Source of the DNA: Reticulitermes lucifugus
Lineage: Eukaryota; Arthropoda; Insecta; Blattodea; Rhinotermitidae
Length of the DNA stretch: 64,000 nucleotides
Reading direction: 5' to 3'
NCBI GenBank assembly: GCA_026260175.1
Contig: JAKCWW010000533.1
Location: forward strand, 37,371 to 101,370
The position numbers were made by a program, and so were the translations under genes. This document shows, piece after piece, positions 1 through 9,810 of the stretch. The notes under the pieces were generated by a model. That model was not told where the DNA came from. It worked only from the letters and a program-made list of their open reading frames with translations, and did no database searches. Positions within the stretch are counted from its first letter, which is position 1. Each line of letters starts with the position of its first letter.

Positions 1-156
1 AGGAAATATTCCTGGTACTCATTTCTGTTAGAGGCTGAGTTGACCCCAGGGCCATAGTGAGACCGAAACGATTATGTCAAGGAAAAATTCCAATCGAACC
101 CGCGACGTTCCGGTTTGTAGCGTATTGCCTCAACCAACTGCGCCACCGCGCGCCCC
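1..156 (-). repeat. SINE family A, tRNA-derived, cut by window start
   Basis: Read on the minus strand this begins with a tRNA-like head. A box A-like TGGCGCAGTTGG lies at 134-145 and a box B-like CGCGGGTTCGATT at 92-104, followed by a non-tRNA body that runs out of the window. The same body and head recur at 45325-45560, and the body alone at 25817-26061, so it is a dispersed family. The order of promoter boxes followed by an unrelated body is typical of pol III-transcribed SINEs mobilised by LINEs. It cannot be a working tRNA gene because no acceptor stem closes. Confidence 0.8.
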
Positions 157-697
157 CTATCTTCCCATCACTTGACAATATATAAACTCAGCAAATGACA
201 CTGTCCTTAAATAAACCATAAATAAATAAATAAACAAATAATAGTTACAAGAGCTTGACAATGAGCCCGATCCCAGATCATTTAGGTAGCAGATCTATGA
301 TATTGGAACAGTAAGTTGGTAGAACAGTAACAGAATGGCCTCGTGGGAGCCAAGTCGTTCTGCATTAGTATGAAAACTGTGTTCCTTAAACAAACGTACA
401 GGAATGCTGCGACGGTACGGTACGTTCTCCGTGAAAATAGACACCACATACAGGCGACACCCTCTGATTTCAATGTTAAGCAGAGTTTCACTTAGACCCT
501 CCTCATACACGTTCAAGTGATTAGATCCGTTTCTGGGGTCTATAACTTAAGGTATTAAGAGAAATTAAGCATTAAGGCATTGCAGGTTCATTTAGAATCG
601 TGACTGCATCATGCAGTAATCGAAATTACAAAACAAGTTGTTATTCCGTTCCGGAAGAGGTCTTTTCCTTGATTTCAGGCTTCCACCGCGATGTTGA
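157..697. other. Non-coding stretch, nothing recognised
   Basis: There is no plausible exon. A short AAAT-rich run at about 208-242 abuts the SINE head and could belong to its insertion site. The open frames here are short and of low-complexity composition, and I do not support them as genes. Confidence 0.5.
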
Positions 698-840
698 TGA
701 AATCTGCGGTCTTCTGGGGTATTACGCGGCGTCGTGTGGTAATTGTTTACCGACGTTTCGGGACAACGTATCGGTCCCAAAACGTCGGCAAACAATTACC
801 ACACGACGCCGCGTAATACCCCAGAAGACCGCATATTTCA
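698..840. repeat. Near-perfect palindrome, collapsed hammerhead-family inverted pair
   Basis: Two 67-bp arms (698-764 and 774-840) are inverted copies with about three mismatches, separated by a 9-nt loop at 765-773. Each arm starts inside a stem (GGGAC/GTCCC), continues through a GAAACGTCGG-type box (AAAACGTCGG in the right arm) and then a body containing ACACGACGCCGC. That box and body match what follows the hammerhead-like motifs at 18.6 and 53.5 kb. Both CUGANGA boxes are absent, as if two divergent copies had collapsed onto one shared stem II. The high arm identity suggests a recent origin or gene conversion between arms. Confidence 0.8.
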
Positions 841-3394
841 GGCCCTTTCCTTGTGCACTCATTCACTCAATCACATCAAGCGCATTGTATAAGGCATATA
901 TCTAAATCCGTTTGTAGAATCGGAGATCAAACTTTCGGACAGACAGACATTAAGCTCTCAGTGTACACTTTGTTCAAAGAACTCTTTCTTAGACAAGGGG
1001 CTAATGATCAACATCATTACAGTGCAATAAGTAATACATATTTAACTGTCTTTAAAGTATGTTGTGAATGTTCACAATACACACATACAACTGCGATGTT
1101 AAGCCATGTTCCAAAACGAGCCATTTATACTAGCTAGCCCCTTACACTCGTCCCAAGGCTATGCCTGTTAGAGCAGATGTTTCTAATGAGCGGCGTTAGC
1201 AACCGGAAACCGAGATCTTTCACGTACTAACATCAAAGTGGAGGCGCCGAAATCTGGAATACGAATTCCATCTCCAGCGCCTCTATAATCATAATAACGC
1301 CGACAAATGTTTTGAGTTTTAAAAAATAAATTTCCTTTACGTTAGCTAAGTGTGCAGCCATTTATCCTTTGCTAATAAGAAAACTGTTTGTAAGGAAGCG
1401 ACTCGAGTACCTGGTTTTCTCAAGTAAATAAATTCTTAAATTTTATTTCTTAACGACTAACACAATTTTTAAACCCTGTTCGTGCACCAGTTTGTGAATG
1501 CAAATAACTTGTCCCTGACGTGTAATAAATTGTCTATGTACGAGTGGTACGTCGCTCCTTACTCACGAAATCTAAAGCAGCAGTACTTTATACTCCTTTT
1601 GCATTCCAGCCAAAATTCTCTATCTTCGTTATCTTCACTGCCGTCACATGAATACCAACTGTGGTCTCTGGAGCACTCTATACAGTGACTACAAGGAGAT
1701 ATTTTCTCGGGGGCAAGAGGTCTGATATGTCGTTGAAGGATCACTTCTTTCCTGCCAAAAACTGCAGTGATTGGATGTTTACCTCTTTGTCTCCTTAAAC
1801 ATTCATAACATGGTGCTTAGGCACAGGGGAGACTACTTTTACCTTTACTTCGTACGGCAGACCTGTCAGTGTGAATACATGTCAGTTGTAGAGTAGGGCC
1901 AGTGAATGTGGACCGTGTTAATATTTCCACTGTATAGTGAGGCACTTTTTCGTAAATCTGTATAGTCCATTACACGTATTCAACTTAACGCGTGGAAAGA
2001 CAGTTTGTTCAGTTGTGTCAAGGAAGACGGCTGTATTTTGTGTTTTGTTTTTCAAAATCGTTGAATCCGAAACTTCTTAAATGAAAGTGAGCATTGGTCA
2101 TTATGCTCTGCACCTTACGCATACAGTGCTTTCTTTGCTGTAGTACGTAAATGTCTGGATGCCGGATATGAGCGACAGGTTTTAGCACTAAAAGTGAAGA
2201 GCAAAGTAGACCCATGGTCCACTTCACCAACGCAGTGCGGCTAAAGCGGAATTCTCAGTCGTCTGACAAATTTAAGCTTGGCTTCCAAACAACTGTTTTG
2301 CGTAATTGCTGACATATCACAAAACCTGGTTCACATTCGCCAACTTTTCTACACATTATTCATCGGCTACCACACAAGCATCATTCCAATTATGTGTACG
2401 TCATACGAAAGTCGTGTTTCCTGAATGCGTACTCAACACGCTACACCCTTGGCGCTACAAGATGATGCTCTTGTTGCTGCAGTACCGGGCAGAGATTCCT
2501 CATACCAATCGGACAGGGAGGCGGATGGAAGCAAACAGTGGGTTTGACGTAGCCTAGTGGCAAGGAAAATCACCTTGTTCCTCCCGATGAATAACCCCAA
2601 TCTTTGAGACCGTAACCAGCTAGTTTACTGAGACATCGCAAGACAGGAAAGGTTGGAAAGTGCTTTAAACTGGCTGAAGTATTGTACTTCTATCATCGTA
2701 CAATATTTGTATCGCTTCAGTAACACACCTTTGTCACACGCCTTACCGAAACAGCATGTTGGACGTATCGTACGTGGATGTATTTAATTCAGGTCATTTT
2801 TGTTGTTTCCCTTTTGGCTTTAAGCCTGCAGGTGTGGTGTTCCAGCAGTCTGACTTCGCGAGGCCATGAATCCACCCATTTTTTTGGAGCCCGACGGTAC
2901 TATTACCTTGTTCACAGGAACCCATCATTGGTTTCTATCGTGTGTCACATAAATCCATTCTTCATTTCACTACGATCTATTTCAGTATTATCATCCTATC
3001 TGTTCCTAGGTCTCTGAAGTGTTCTATTAACGTTGTGCACACCAAGTACACCTCAGACAGTGGGCAGTATCAAACACAATATTAGTACAAGTAAACCCGT
3101 GAGCTCAGCTGCCGGAAGTGCACGTCTTCCAGTGTTGCTGTGCTGTAAATATACGCACGGGTATGAACCGTTCCGTACTCACACTTTGAATCGAAGTTAC
3201 ATTCCTCAATGGTCAACGCGGCTGCTGCGTTACAGGTGCGGCCTGAAACGGAAACTAGGCTGCGTACAACTTGCTCAACAGTTACAAGAAGGCAGAGAAC
3301 TGAGTTAAAGGCGCTGCTAAATGTTCTTAGTAAAACAATAATGGGCAACAGCTAATAGCACAGTCTACTTCATGCGAAATGTCTGTACCGAACC
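841..3394. other. Non-coding stretch, nothing recognised
   Basis: About 2.5 kb of mixed AT-rich sequence. No exon with splice signals, no tRNA-like head and no clear repeat was seen. Open frames of 60-100 codons occur on both strands, but none shows a recognisable domain and they overlap one another, as chance frames do. Confidence 0.5.
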
Positions 3395-3640
3395 TAGTAC
3401 GGTCTGTCGTTTGGGGTGACAGCGCTTCCTTGCGGACCAAAAGAATCAACGTCTTGAAGAGAATTTTTGGACCTAATTGAGAGAAGCAACAGGGTAGTAG
3501 GGAAAACTGCGTGACAGCTTCACAATTTCCACCAGTCATCTGCTTTTGCTAGAGCGATAAGTCCAGAATGGCGAGATGGGTGGGACATGCAGAAGGGAAG
3601 AGTTCGGAGAAAGAGACGCATATGGGAAGATAAAAGCAAC
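3395..3640 (+). mobile_element. Decayed LINE ORF2 3'-end fragment
   Basis: Translated pieces resemble the C-terminal tail shared by many insect non-LTR reverse transcriptases. The piece RINVLKRIFGPN (about 3441-3476) corresponds to the usual RVFENKVLRKIFGP. About 90 bases later MARWVGHAEGKSSEKETHMG corresponds to MRWAGHVARMGEKRNAYRI. An in-frame stop directly follows FGPN, and the middle has lost most similarity, so this is a dead 5'-truncated copy. The same tail is better preserved at 51230-51530. The clade cannot be assigned without the RT domain. Confidence 0.6.
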
Positions 3641-3649
3641 AAATTTGTT

Positions 3650-3765
3650 TAGCGGTAGGACTGTAAAATTGTTTTCTGGAGGACTCGAATTCAAATCTTG
3701 TCCGGGCTTTTCGGGCTGAATTTTTTGTGACTTTTCTCAGTACTTTCAGATGATTTTCGAGATCT
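3650..3765 (+). repeat. Possible degraded tRNA-like SINE
   Basis: A box B-like ATTCAAATCTTGTCCGG lies at about 3690-3706 and is followed by a GC-poor body. It sits just after the LINE tail. No convincing box A is visible, so a LINE 3'-UTR or an old SINE are equally possible. Confidence 0.3.
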
Positions 3766-5447
3766 TACAACTGTAAGCCCAAAGGCAATAAAAGAAGAGA
3801 TGCACAATGTAAGAAATGAAGGGGCCCAATCATAAATTCAAACTTGGAGACACCCCAGTAAATTAACCTTTGCAGATGATAATGATGATGATGACGTTGA
3901 CGATGACGATGAAGGCGACTTGAAGTTGACAAGAACCACACTTCACAAATTCTGACATTTTCACCAGTCATGATCGTTTTCCCATCGTATTGAATGTTAT
4001 GCATTTGTTTGCCGACACTGAAACATCGTTTTTAAGCACTCAGTCAAGACCTGGACTGAACTAACCCAGAGTTAGGTCTGTGTCAGTCCTAAATACGACG
4101 CTGAACTTTCGATCTCCGTCAAGGCTTGGACCTTCTTCGTGGTCTGTATAAGTATCCATAGCGCAATGGGCTTGTGTGGCAGTTTGAAAATTTGTGATGA
4201 GATGTATAGGGTTGAACATGTTGCATTTACGAGACATTCGTAAGAAATTTGACTCGGAAAAATTGACCCAACATTGGATACTCCTATAAAAGTTATTGTC
4301 CCTTCCTTGTTTGATTTATTTAACGACGTTTTGTTCACCACACGGTTCATGTGGGTATGAAATAAAAAGCACGATAACGATACACTGACCAATTAAATAT
4401 GACTGGCAGTAGCCCTTCAGGCTTCAAGACCGCTTGGACCAAAACTTGTATAGAACTCATTCTGAGTTAGAAATGTCCGTCTCCTACCTCAAAACTATCT
4501 TTTCCGCGTACATCTAACGTAATTTATTCACCATTCTCCTTCGAGAATTTTAAGATAAGCCATCCCCACAATTTATCTGTTCATCATAACCTGGAATTCA
4601 CTTCGCAAACAGTAATACATGGCTTGCAGAAACAATGAAGCTCCTTACTGTATGTCCTAATTTTATCACTTTAAATGTGGCAATTTCCCCTCTTTTCATG
4701 TAGTTTCAATACTTCTGATTACAACTTGTAATTAGCCCAATTTTCTCATTTCTAAATTCCCAGAAGAATTAGTCTTCATTGTGTTCATGCCTGGTGGGTT
4801 AGTTCTCTTTAACCATGAAGTAGAAAACCCAGATATACATTTTAATTAAGTTTTCGTTGCAAATGTGGTGTTATCTTTAAGTTTCAGTCCATATTCCGTG
4901 TTTAAAGGGAACGTTTTGTCGTACGCATGCGTCCATAGACAAATACACATACTCAGGCATAAAGTACGTCCTAAAGACTTGACAGATTCTAAACATTAGT
5001 CATTTTGATGTAGATCTATATTCATATACTCTGTACATGCAGATTATGTGTAAGCAATATGTAGGCATTTTTCTTAGTTCAGCGACGATTTAACAACTGT
5101 GTACTTTATATGGTTTGAATGGGAGGATGGTTGTGAATGATTACTGGAGAATAATGTGGACTTATATAGACAGCATATTTGAAGGCAATATCCAACAGTT
5201 ATATGCGGGGTAGTCCGGTCCCCGTACCGATAATCAAACTAGTGCCTTCCGATATACAATAAACCTAACACGGGTTTTGTTATTTCGGTGTGTATGTGTG
5301 TTTACATGTGTGTGCTGTAGGTNGGGGGGGGGGGGTGTCGTGGCCGAAAATTTAAAGCGGCTGGAGCTAGAGTAATACAATTGCAGTTGCACTTAAACTC
5401 TGTTGATCAGCCAGGATTCAATATCAATTTTTACACCTATTTTGCAG
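3766..5447 (+). other. Intron sequence upstream of the PDZ exon (inferred)
   Basis: This stretch contains a (GAT/GAC)n microsatellite at about 3876-3920, a GT-rich run at about 5288-5320 and a homopolymer G run with one unresolved base (N at 5323). The last 30 bases are pyrimidine- and A-rich and end in TTTTGCAG, the acceptor of the exon that follows. I looked for the missing first half of the PDZ domain here and did not find it. Confidence 0.6.
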
Positions 5448-5574
5448 GAGATGAGATCCTGGCAGTGAATGGGGAGGCCCTCCAGGGGATGTCACACGCT
5501 GAAGCCATCGCAGCTTTCAAACGCATTCGCTCTGGGCCAGTGGCGTTACGTCTGGCAAGAAGACACGTGCTTAG
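5448..5574 (+). CDS. Internal exon encoding C-terminal half of a PDZ domain
   Basis: The exon encodes (G)DEILAVNGEALQGMSHAE followed by AIAAFKRIRSGPVALRLARRHVL. This is the second half of a PDZ domain: strand 3 with the GDxILxVNG signature, the short helix, then helix B beginning at SHAEA and the last strands VALRL. PDZ domains bind C-terminal tails of partner proteins, usually in scaffolds at membranes or junctions. The His at the start of helix B is the position linked to class I (S/T-x-hydrophobic) ligands. The acceptor is TTTTGCAG, so Gly is split 1/2 across the junction, and the donor is TTAG|GTAAGT, leaving two bases of the next codon. The 127-nt length fits an internal exon. The GLGF loop must be in an upstream exon, which is not seen in the window. 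The family member cannot be named from 42 residues; multi-PDZ scaffolds are all possible. Confidence 0.9.
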
Positions 5575-6059
5575 GTAAGTTAGACAATTATCATTCCATT
5601 CCCTGGCACCTGATATCACATGTAAAGAAAGTCCCTTTTATCTTGCCCCTGGGCACGGCAGCCTTATAACGTAGAAAGCCTGTAGCCGCAGGCACATTTC
5701 GTGAGAGCTGTCTTGCTCAGGAATACGATAAAAGGAACACTCTGTAGTAAATATACTGAAGAAAAAGCAAACTGACCACAAAATACTGAGCAGAGATAAT
5801 CGCTGTCTTTGTGCTGGAGGCTGAATTTCGTTGCGCAGAAGAAGCGGAATGTCTGTCTTCATTAAGACGGGCATGATGGCTCTTCAGCCTACCCAGGTTT
5901 CTAACGTGTGGGGTTTATCCTGGAGGATGTATTAAACCAGTCACGTCCATCTAGGACTGGGGTTAAGACTGTATGCAACACTTGTACGGCGCCTGTATAC
6001 CGTCACGTGTGGTTTTAGGTGCAGAAGCAACCTTGCTTTATAAATTTATCTACCAACAA
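5575..6059 (+). other. Intron start downstream of the PDZ exon
   Basis: It begins with the strong donor GTAAGT. No second coding exon follows within the next several kilobases. The phase-2 donor requires an acceptor exon that completes the last codon with one base, and no such exon was recognised. Confidence 0.6.
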
Positions 6060-6131
6060 GTGAGTTTTGAGGTTCTCGTAGCGGTAGCTATCCAGTCTTG
6101 TGGTATATGAAGCCATGCAGGTTGGTATATA
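6060..6131 (-). repeat. Body of hammerhead-family repeat (copy A)
   Basis: On the minus strand the sequence after the GAAAC box runs through ATACCACAAG and GAGAACCTCA-like words. The same kind of body is found behind the copies at 18.6 and 53.5 kb. This supports a shared retroelement unit rather than isolated folds. Confidence 0.5.
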
Positions 6132-6178
6132 GGTGCCGATGTTTCGGAGGGTCTTTCTGCCTCCATCTGCATGGTACC
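6132..6178 (-). ncRNA. Hammerhead-ribozyme-like motif A, decayed core
   Basis: The minus strand reads AUGCAGA (6166-6172) in the CUGANGA position, then U, a perfect five-pair stem II (GGAGG/CCUCC), then GAAAC (6141-6145) and AUC. The flanks GGUACC and GGCACC pair in five of six positions as helix I. Two core substitutions (C3 to A, A6 to C) would be expected to abolish cleavage, while the stems are kept. The assignment rests on likeness to the type I hammerheads known in Penelope-like elements. Confidence 0.5.
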
Positions 6179-6944
6179 CCATTACTCTATACATTTCCTG
6201 TTTTACAACTGATAGAGGATTGGGTTTAGTGGGTGTAACTTACAACTGTAACACTCCTTTTACTCTGGATGCTACATTTTGTGGTTATATATCGATATGT
6301 TTCAACTGCAGAGATTACATGACGTCAGTTGTGTCTGGTATATAATCTAATAGTGAGTAGGTGTACTATCGAGGAATAGAACGAATCCTTTAAAACCAGA
6401 AATTATGTAACGAATATTTAGAAATCCAGTTCATACTGCACAGAAAACACAGTGTCTCCATTACAAAGACTAACACGTTAAACGCTGTTTGGAGAAACAA
6501 TCATTACCTGTTCTGAGAATTATACGAAACTTCCGCGTGGTGCTACACTGTGTGGGAAAAACGCACATGTATTGGTGTTAAAGTAGGTGATAGACAAGAC
6601 AGGCTGTTTTAAAGAATTAAATAGCCCAGTCCTCTTCAATGGCCAGGAACTGGTTTTATATACTATTTAGCATAATTTATCACGCTTCACATCAGTCCAT
6701 TAAGGTGGCGGAGACACTATGCGAAACGTCTGATCCTTATTCAGAATCCACGCCGCTGATTGCCTGAAATCGTTACTGCGTTTAGTAACAGTAACAACTT
6801 AACAATTTTATAAAAAGACGTGATTATGCATGGTTGTCATGGGTAAAAAAGAGAATGGCTGTGTGTACTTCAAGGCTACGTCCTTATATTTGCCAGCAAA
6901 TATTGAACGAAAAATATACACGATAAACGTAAAGTTCACCCTAG
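6179..6944. other. Non-coding stretch with a possible repeat trace
   Basis: A GCGAAACGTCTG box at about 6720-6731, preceded by a weakly stem-like GGCG...TGC, may be another worn hammerhead-family copy. It lacks a recognisable CUGANGA box, so it is not called. Nothing else is supported. Confidence 0.4.
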
Positions 6945-7172
6945 AACACGCCATGAAGGCCCAGAGGGGGAGTACAGGTATAGCTCTACTCTTTCTTTAA
7001 CCCTGACTCTAGATGAGGTTGGGTGGTCAACTTCACGCTCCGGCCGGTTTAACCCCGGGAATAACCCGGTACCCATTGTACAGGAGGCTTGGTAGGCCCC
7101 AGGGCCGGTCTGGACGGGTGCTGAAAATCTCGCCCCCACCGGGATTCGATCCCATGAGGATAGATGGTAATC
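6945..7172 (-). repeat. SINE family B, tRNA-derived
   Basis: On the minus strand a box B-like GGGATCGAATCCCGG head is followed by a GC-rich body with CCGTCCAGACCGGCC, TACCGGGTTATTCCCGGGG and AAGTTGACCACCCAACC, ending near GGGCCTTCATGGCG. The same order is found on the plus strand at 12850-13125 and in worn copies at 48420-48560 and 50960-51185. The GC-rich body stands out sharply from the AT-rich surroundings. Open frames here are inside the repeat and should not be taken as genes. Confidence 0.8.
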
Positions 7173-9762
7173 CTGCCGGGATTCAAAATTCCTACCTGCC
7201 GAATAGGTATGCCAGTATAGAGCGTTATCTTGAAAACAAGGAGCGGGGGAGGAGTCACGTTTTGGCATGTGGCTCCTGTCTTAGTTTAATTTACGAACGA
7301 AACGAAATGTGTCTAATTGCGTTTTGTTCTGTGCCCTCTACCAGGCATGTCGTTCGTGATAGCTAAGATACAGAACGAGACTCGTTTGTAGTAACCATAC
7401 GTCATGCAGTGCTAAACGAGATTAAACAAGAGATAACCGTGTTATTACGAGAAAAACTGACAATCTACAGCACTGTGGTGTGTCCCGAGCAAACATTGTT
7501 GAATACACCACAGAAAGTGAAGCAGGTCCACTAGTATTCAATTGATAATTAGCTAACCTGGTCTTATTCATTTCCATCAAGAGGGTTTGAAGGATGTTTA
7601 TTCGTGATAACATCTAAGCAAAATTAAGCGTTTGTGAATACAATACAATTCTAATTGAGCGCGTTTGAGAACAGAATACCCAAGAAGCGTGAATTAATGA
7701 AGGCTGTTGCTACATGAGGATCCCCATAGTTAGTATTCTCCTTCTTTAGATTTCACAGATTGTATATTTTTGTCTGTTGCGATTCGGAATTAGCCTAAGT
7801 CTGAAACAGTGGATGTCTTAGGACTCCTAGGACAGCGGGACCAACGTGTTATCGTCCTCCAACTACGCACAACGATGCTGTAAACGAAATTCGACGCGTG
7901 ATCCATATGTTTCTATTAATGAAAGAATTTCTTAAATATTTTGTTTCGTATCTTTTTTACTGATATTTCCATACTCCAGATATTATTTAATATCAAATGA
8001 GAGATCACTGTTACTGTAAAATGGAAAGGAATTAGAAGGAAGTTATGGAGATCTGTATCACGGATTTATTCCACAGCACTTCTGCATCGATTAGTTTGAA
8101 GCAATCTACGTCTGCTTTTTCATATGAAGAAAATCGTCCTATCGTATTTCAGTGGCCAAGACCATAGCAGTTGATGCAAAGTCTAAAAGAATGGAAATAC
8201 TAATATGAACATTAATACTTCCGCTTTATGGTCCTGTGACTCTCTATTACAATATGACATTTGAAGTCACTTTCCCGTGACATTATTTACACAACAGCTA
8301 TTGTGTTAACCTCTATATAATTCAAGAGTGGTCAAAGTGGGGCCCGAACCCTCATCCCCGGTTGATTTAGCAGAGGCTGTAACATTTTCAGCAGTATGGC
8401 AACTTTACCTGAGCAAAACTATCACGTCTTCACGATCCCTTTCAGTCCTAATAACGCTCCGAGGAGAACATTTCGAAATACATACGGATTATTTCCTGTG
8501 ACTAAGAACTACACACTGAAAATTAATGTGTTTATCTTAATTTACTTACAATTTAAAAAGGTCGTTAGTCTCCTGTGCTGTGTGCTTAAGAACATTCACG
8601 CTGTTAATGCACAACCGTTCTTGGAAAGGACAAACCTGGAAAGATCAGAAAATTGTCCAAGCCTTCGTGCCAACTGGAAACGAAATATACGAAATTCCTA
8701 GATTTGCGGCGGTGAACGTTTATCACTGTGGTCTTCTAAGATATGACATCGTGTAGTCTTTTATGAGGTTACCAGGGTTTTCGAGGAACTAACCCTGAAG
8801 TTCGAGGCAACAGTTTGTTTTCAAACTGAGGGTAATTAAGAGTACGTAGAAGGCTACGTGGTGTCGTCACCAAGCGGACGACAATCTAAACTAATAATAT
8901 ATACTTACTGGGCCAGGGAACGTCTTTGGATATCAGAAGGCAATACTTTTGTTATTTCAGTTAGGGTATTTAGACTACAGTCGGTTCCATTTACACATCA
9001 CGTTTAAAACAGAAACAGGGGAAATATTCTGAGATTTATTAGGCCTATACTCTTATACAGAGGTACGATTATCTTCCAAGAAGACTGTCGTATCTTCTAG
9101 ACGCTACGTAACCTATGCAGTTGATACAGTGACATCAAATACCTGAGGAATCAGTCAGCATTAAATTGTGCCTGAATGATTGCTTTTTAAATTGTTTGTT
9201 TATTTTTTTGAGATGTATTAAGATTTGTTTTTGTGTATTTCAGACATCCGAGACTGAAGACTTCAGACAGCATGGAGTAGACACGTAGAATTAGAACACA
9301 GCGGCAGAGTGACGTAAGCTGAACGTGCCCCATAGCGCGTTTTGTTGCTTTCGGTAAAGAGAACTTTAATTTCTGTGGCAGAACAGTTTAGATTGGTGGA
9401 ATTATATTCGCTATGAATTCACTGTCAAAACAATGGCATGCTGTAACTTCTCCTCCAGTAGTGTACATTGCCAGTCATTCTAGTCTTCACCAGTACTTAA
9501 TTTGTAATAGACACATGCATGCAATTCAACTTGTCACCCAAATCAATTACAACAGTGGCCATCAATATACTACAATCTAAAAACGCATTCTGTTCACGCC
9601 CGACATGCCTCATCCATAAAGATCTGCATTATAACATTAGCGTGAACTAATGCAGATTTATCAGATTGAGGTGCAGTATATAAGGAATTGTAATTATTAA
9701 ACTATTGTATAATATAACAATTCAAATCTTCTGAGATATGATGCTGTATCGTTGGGCGAGTA
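7173..9762. other. Non-coding stretch, nothing recognised
   Basis: About 2.6 kb of AT-rich sequence. A short perfect hairpin (CTGAAG A CTTCAG) lies near 9253-9265. A possible tRNA-like B box at about 8341-8365 is too worn to call. Sequence just before 9763 forms the downstream body of motif B on the minus strand. Confidence 0.45.
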
Positions 9763-9763
9763 G

Positions 9764-9810
9764 TTAACCGACTTTTCGAAGGATCTTAATGCCTTCATCT
9801 TCAGGGTCAA
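9764..9810 (-). ncRNA. Hammerhead-ribozyme-like motif B, nearly intact
   Basis: The minus strand carries a consensus CUGAAGA (9798-9804), the extra U, a perfect five-pair stem II (GAAGG/CCUUC) with a 9-nt loop, then GAAA and GUC. Helix I pairs for six positions (UUGACC with GGUUAA, including one G-U). The only visible defect is in helix III, where the usual ACGU reads AAGU. Cleavage would be expected after the C at 9770 of the plus-strand numbering. Fold conservation in both stems makes chance unlikely, but catalysis is unproven. Confidence 0.65.

Noticed and set aside
6936-7366. Frames of 110 and 117 codons on both strands
   Set aside because: They lie inside SINE family B, and the GC-rich body lowers stop frequency.
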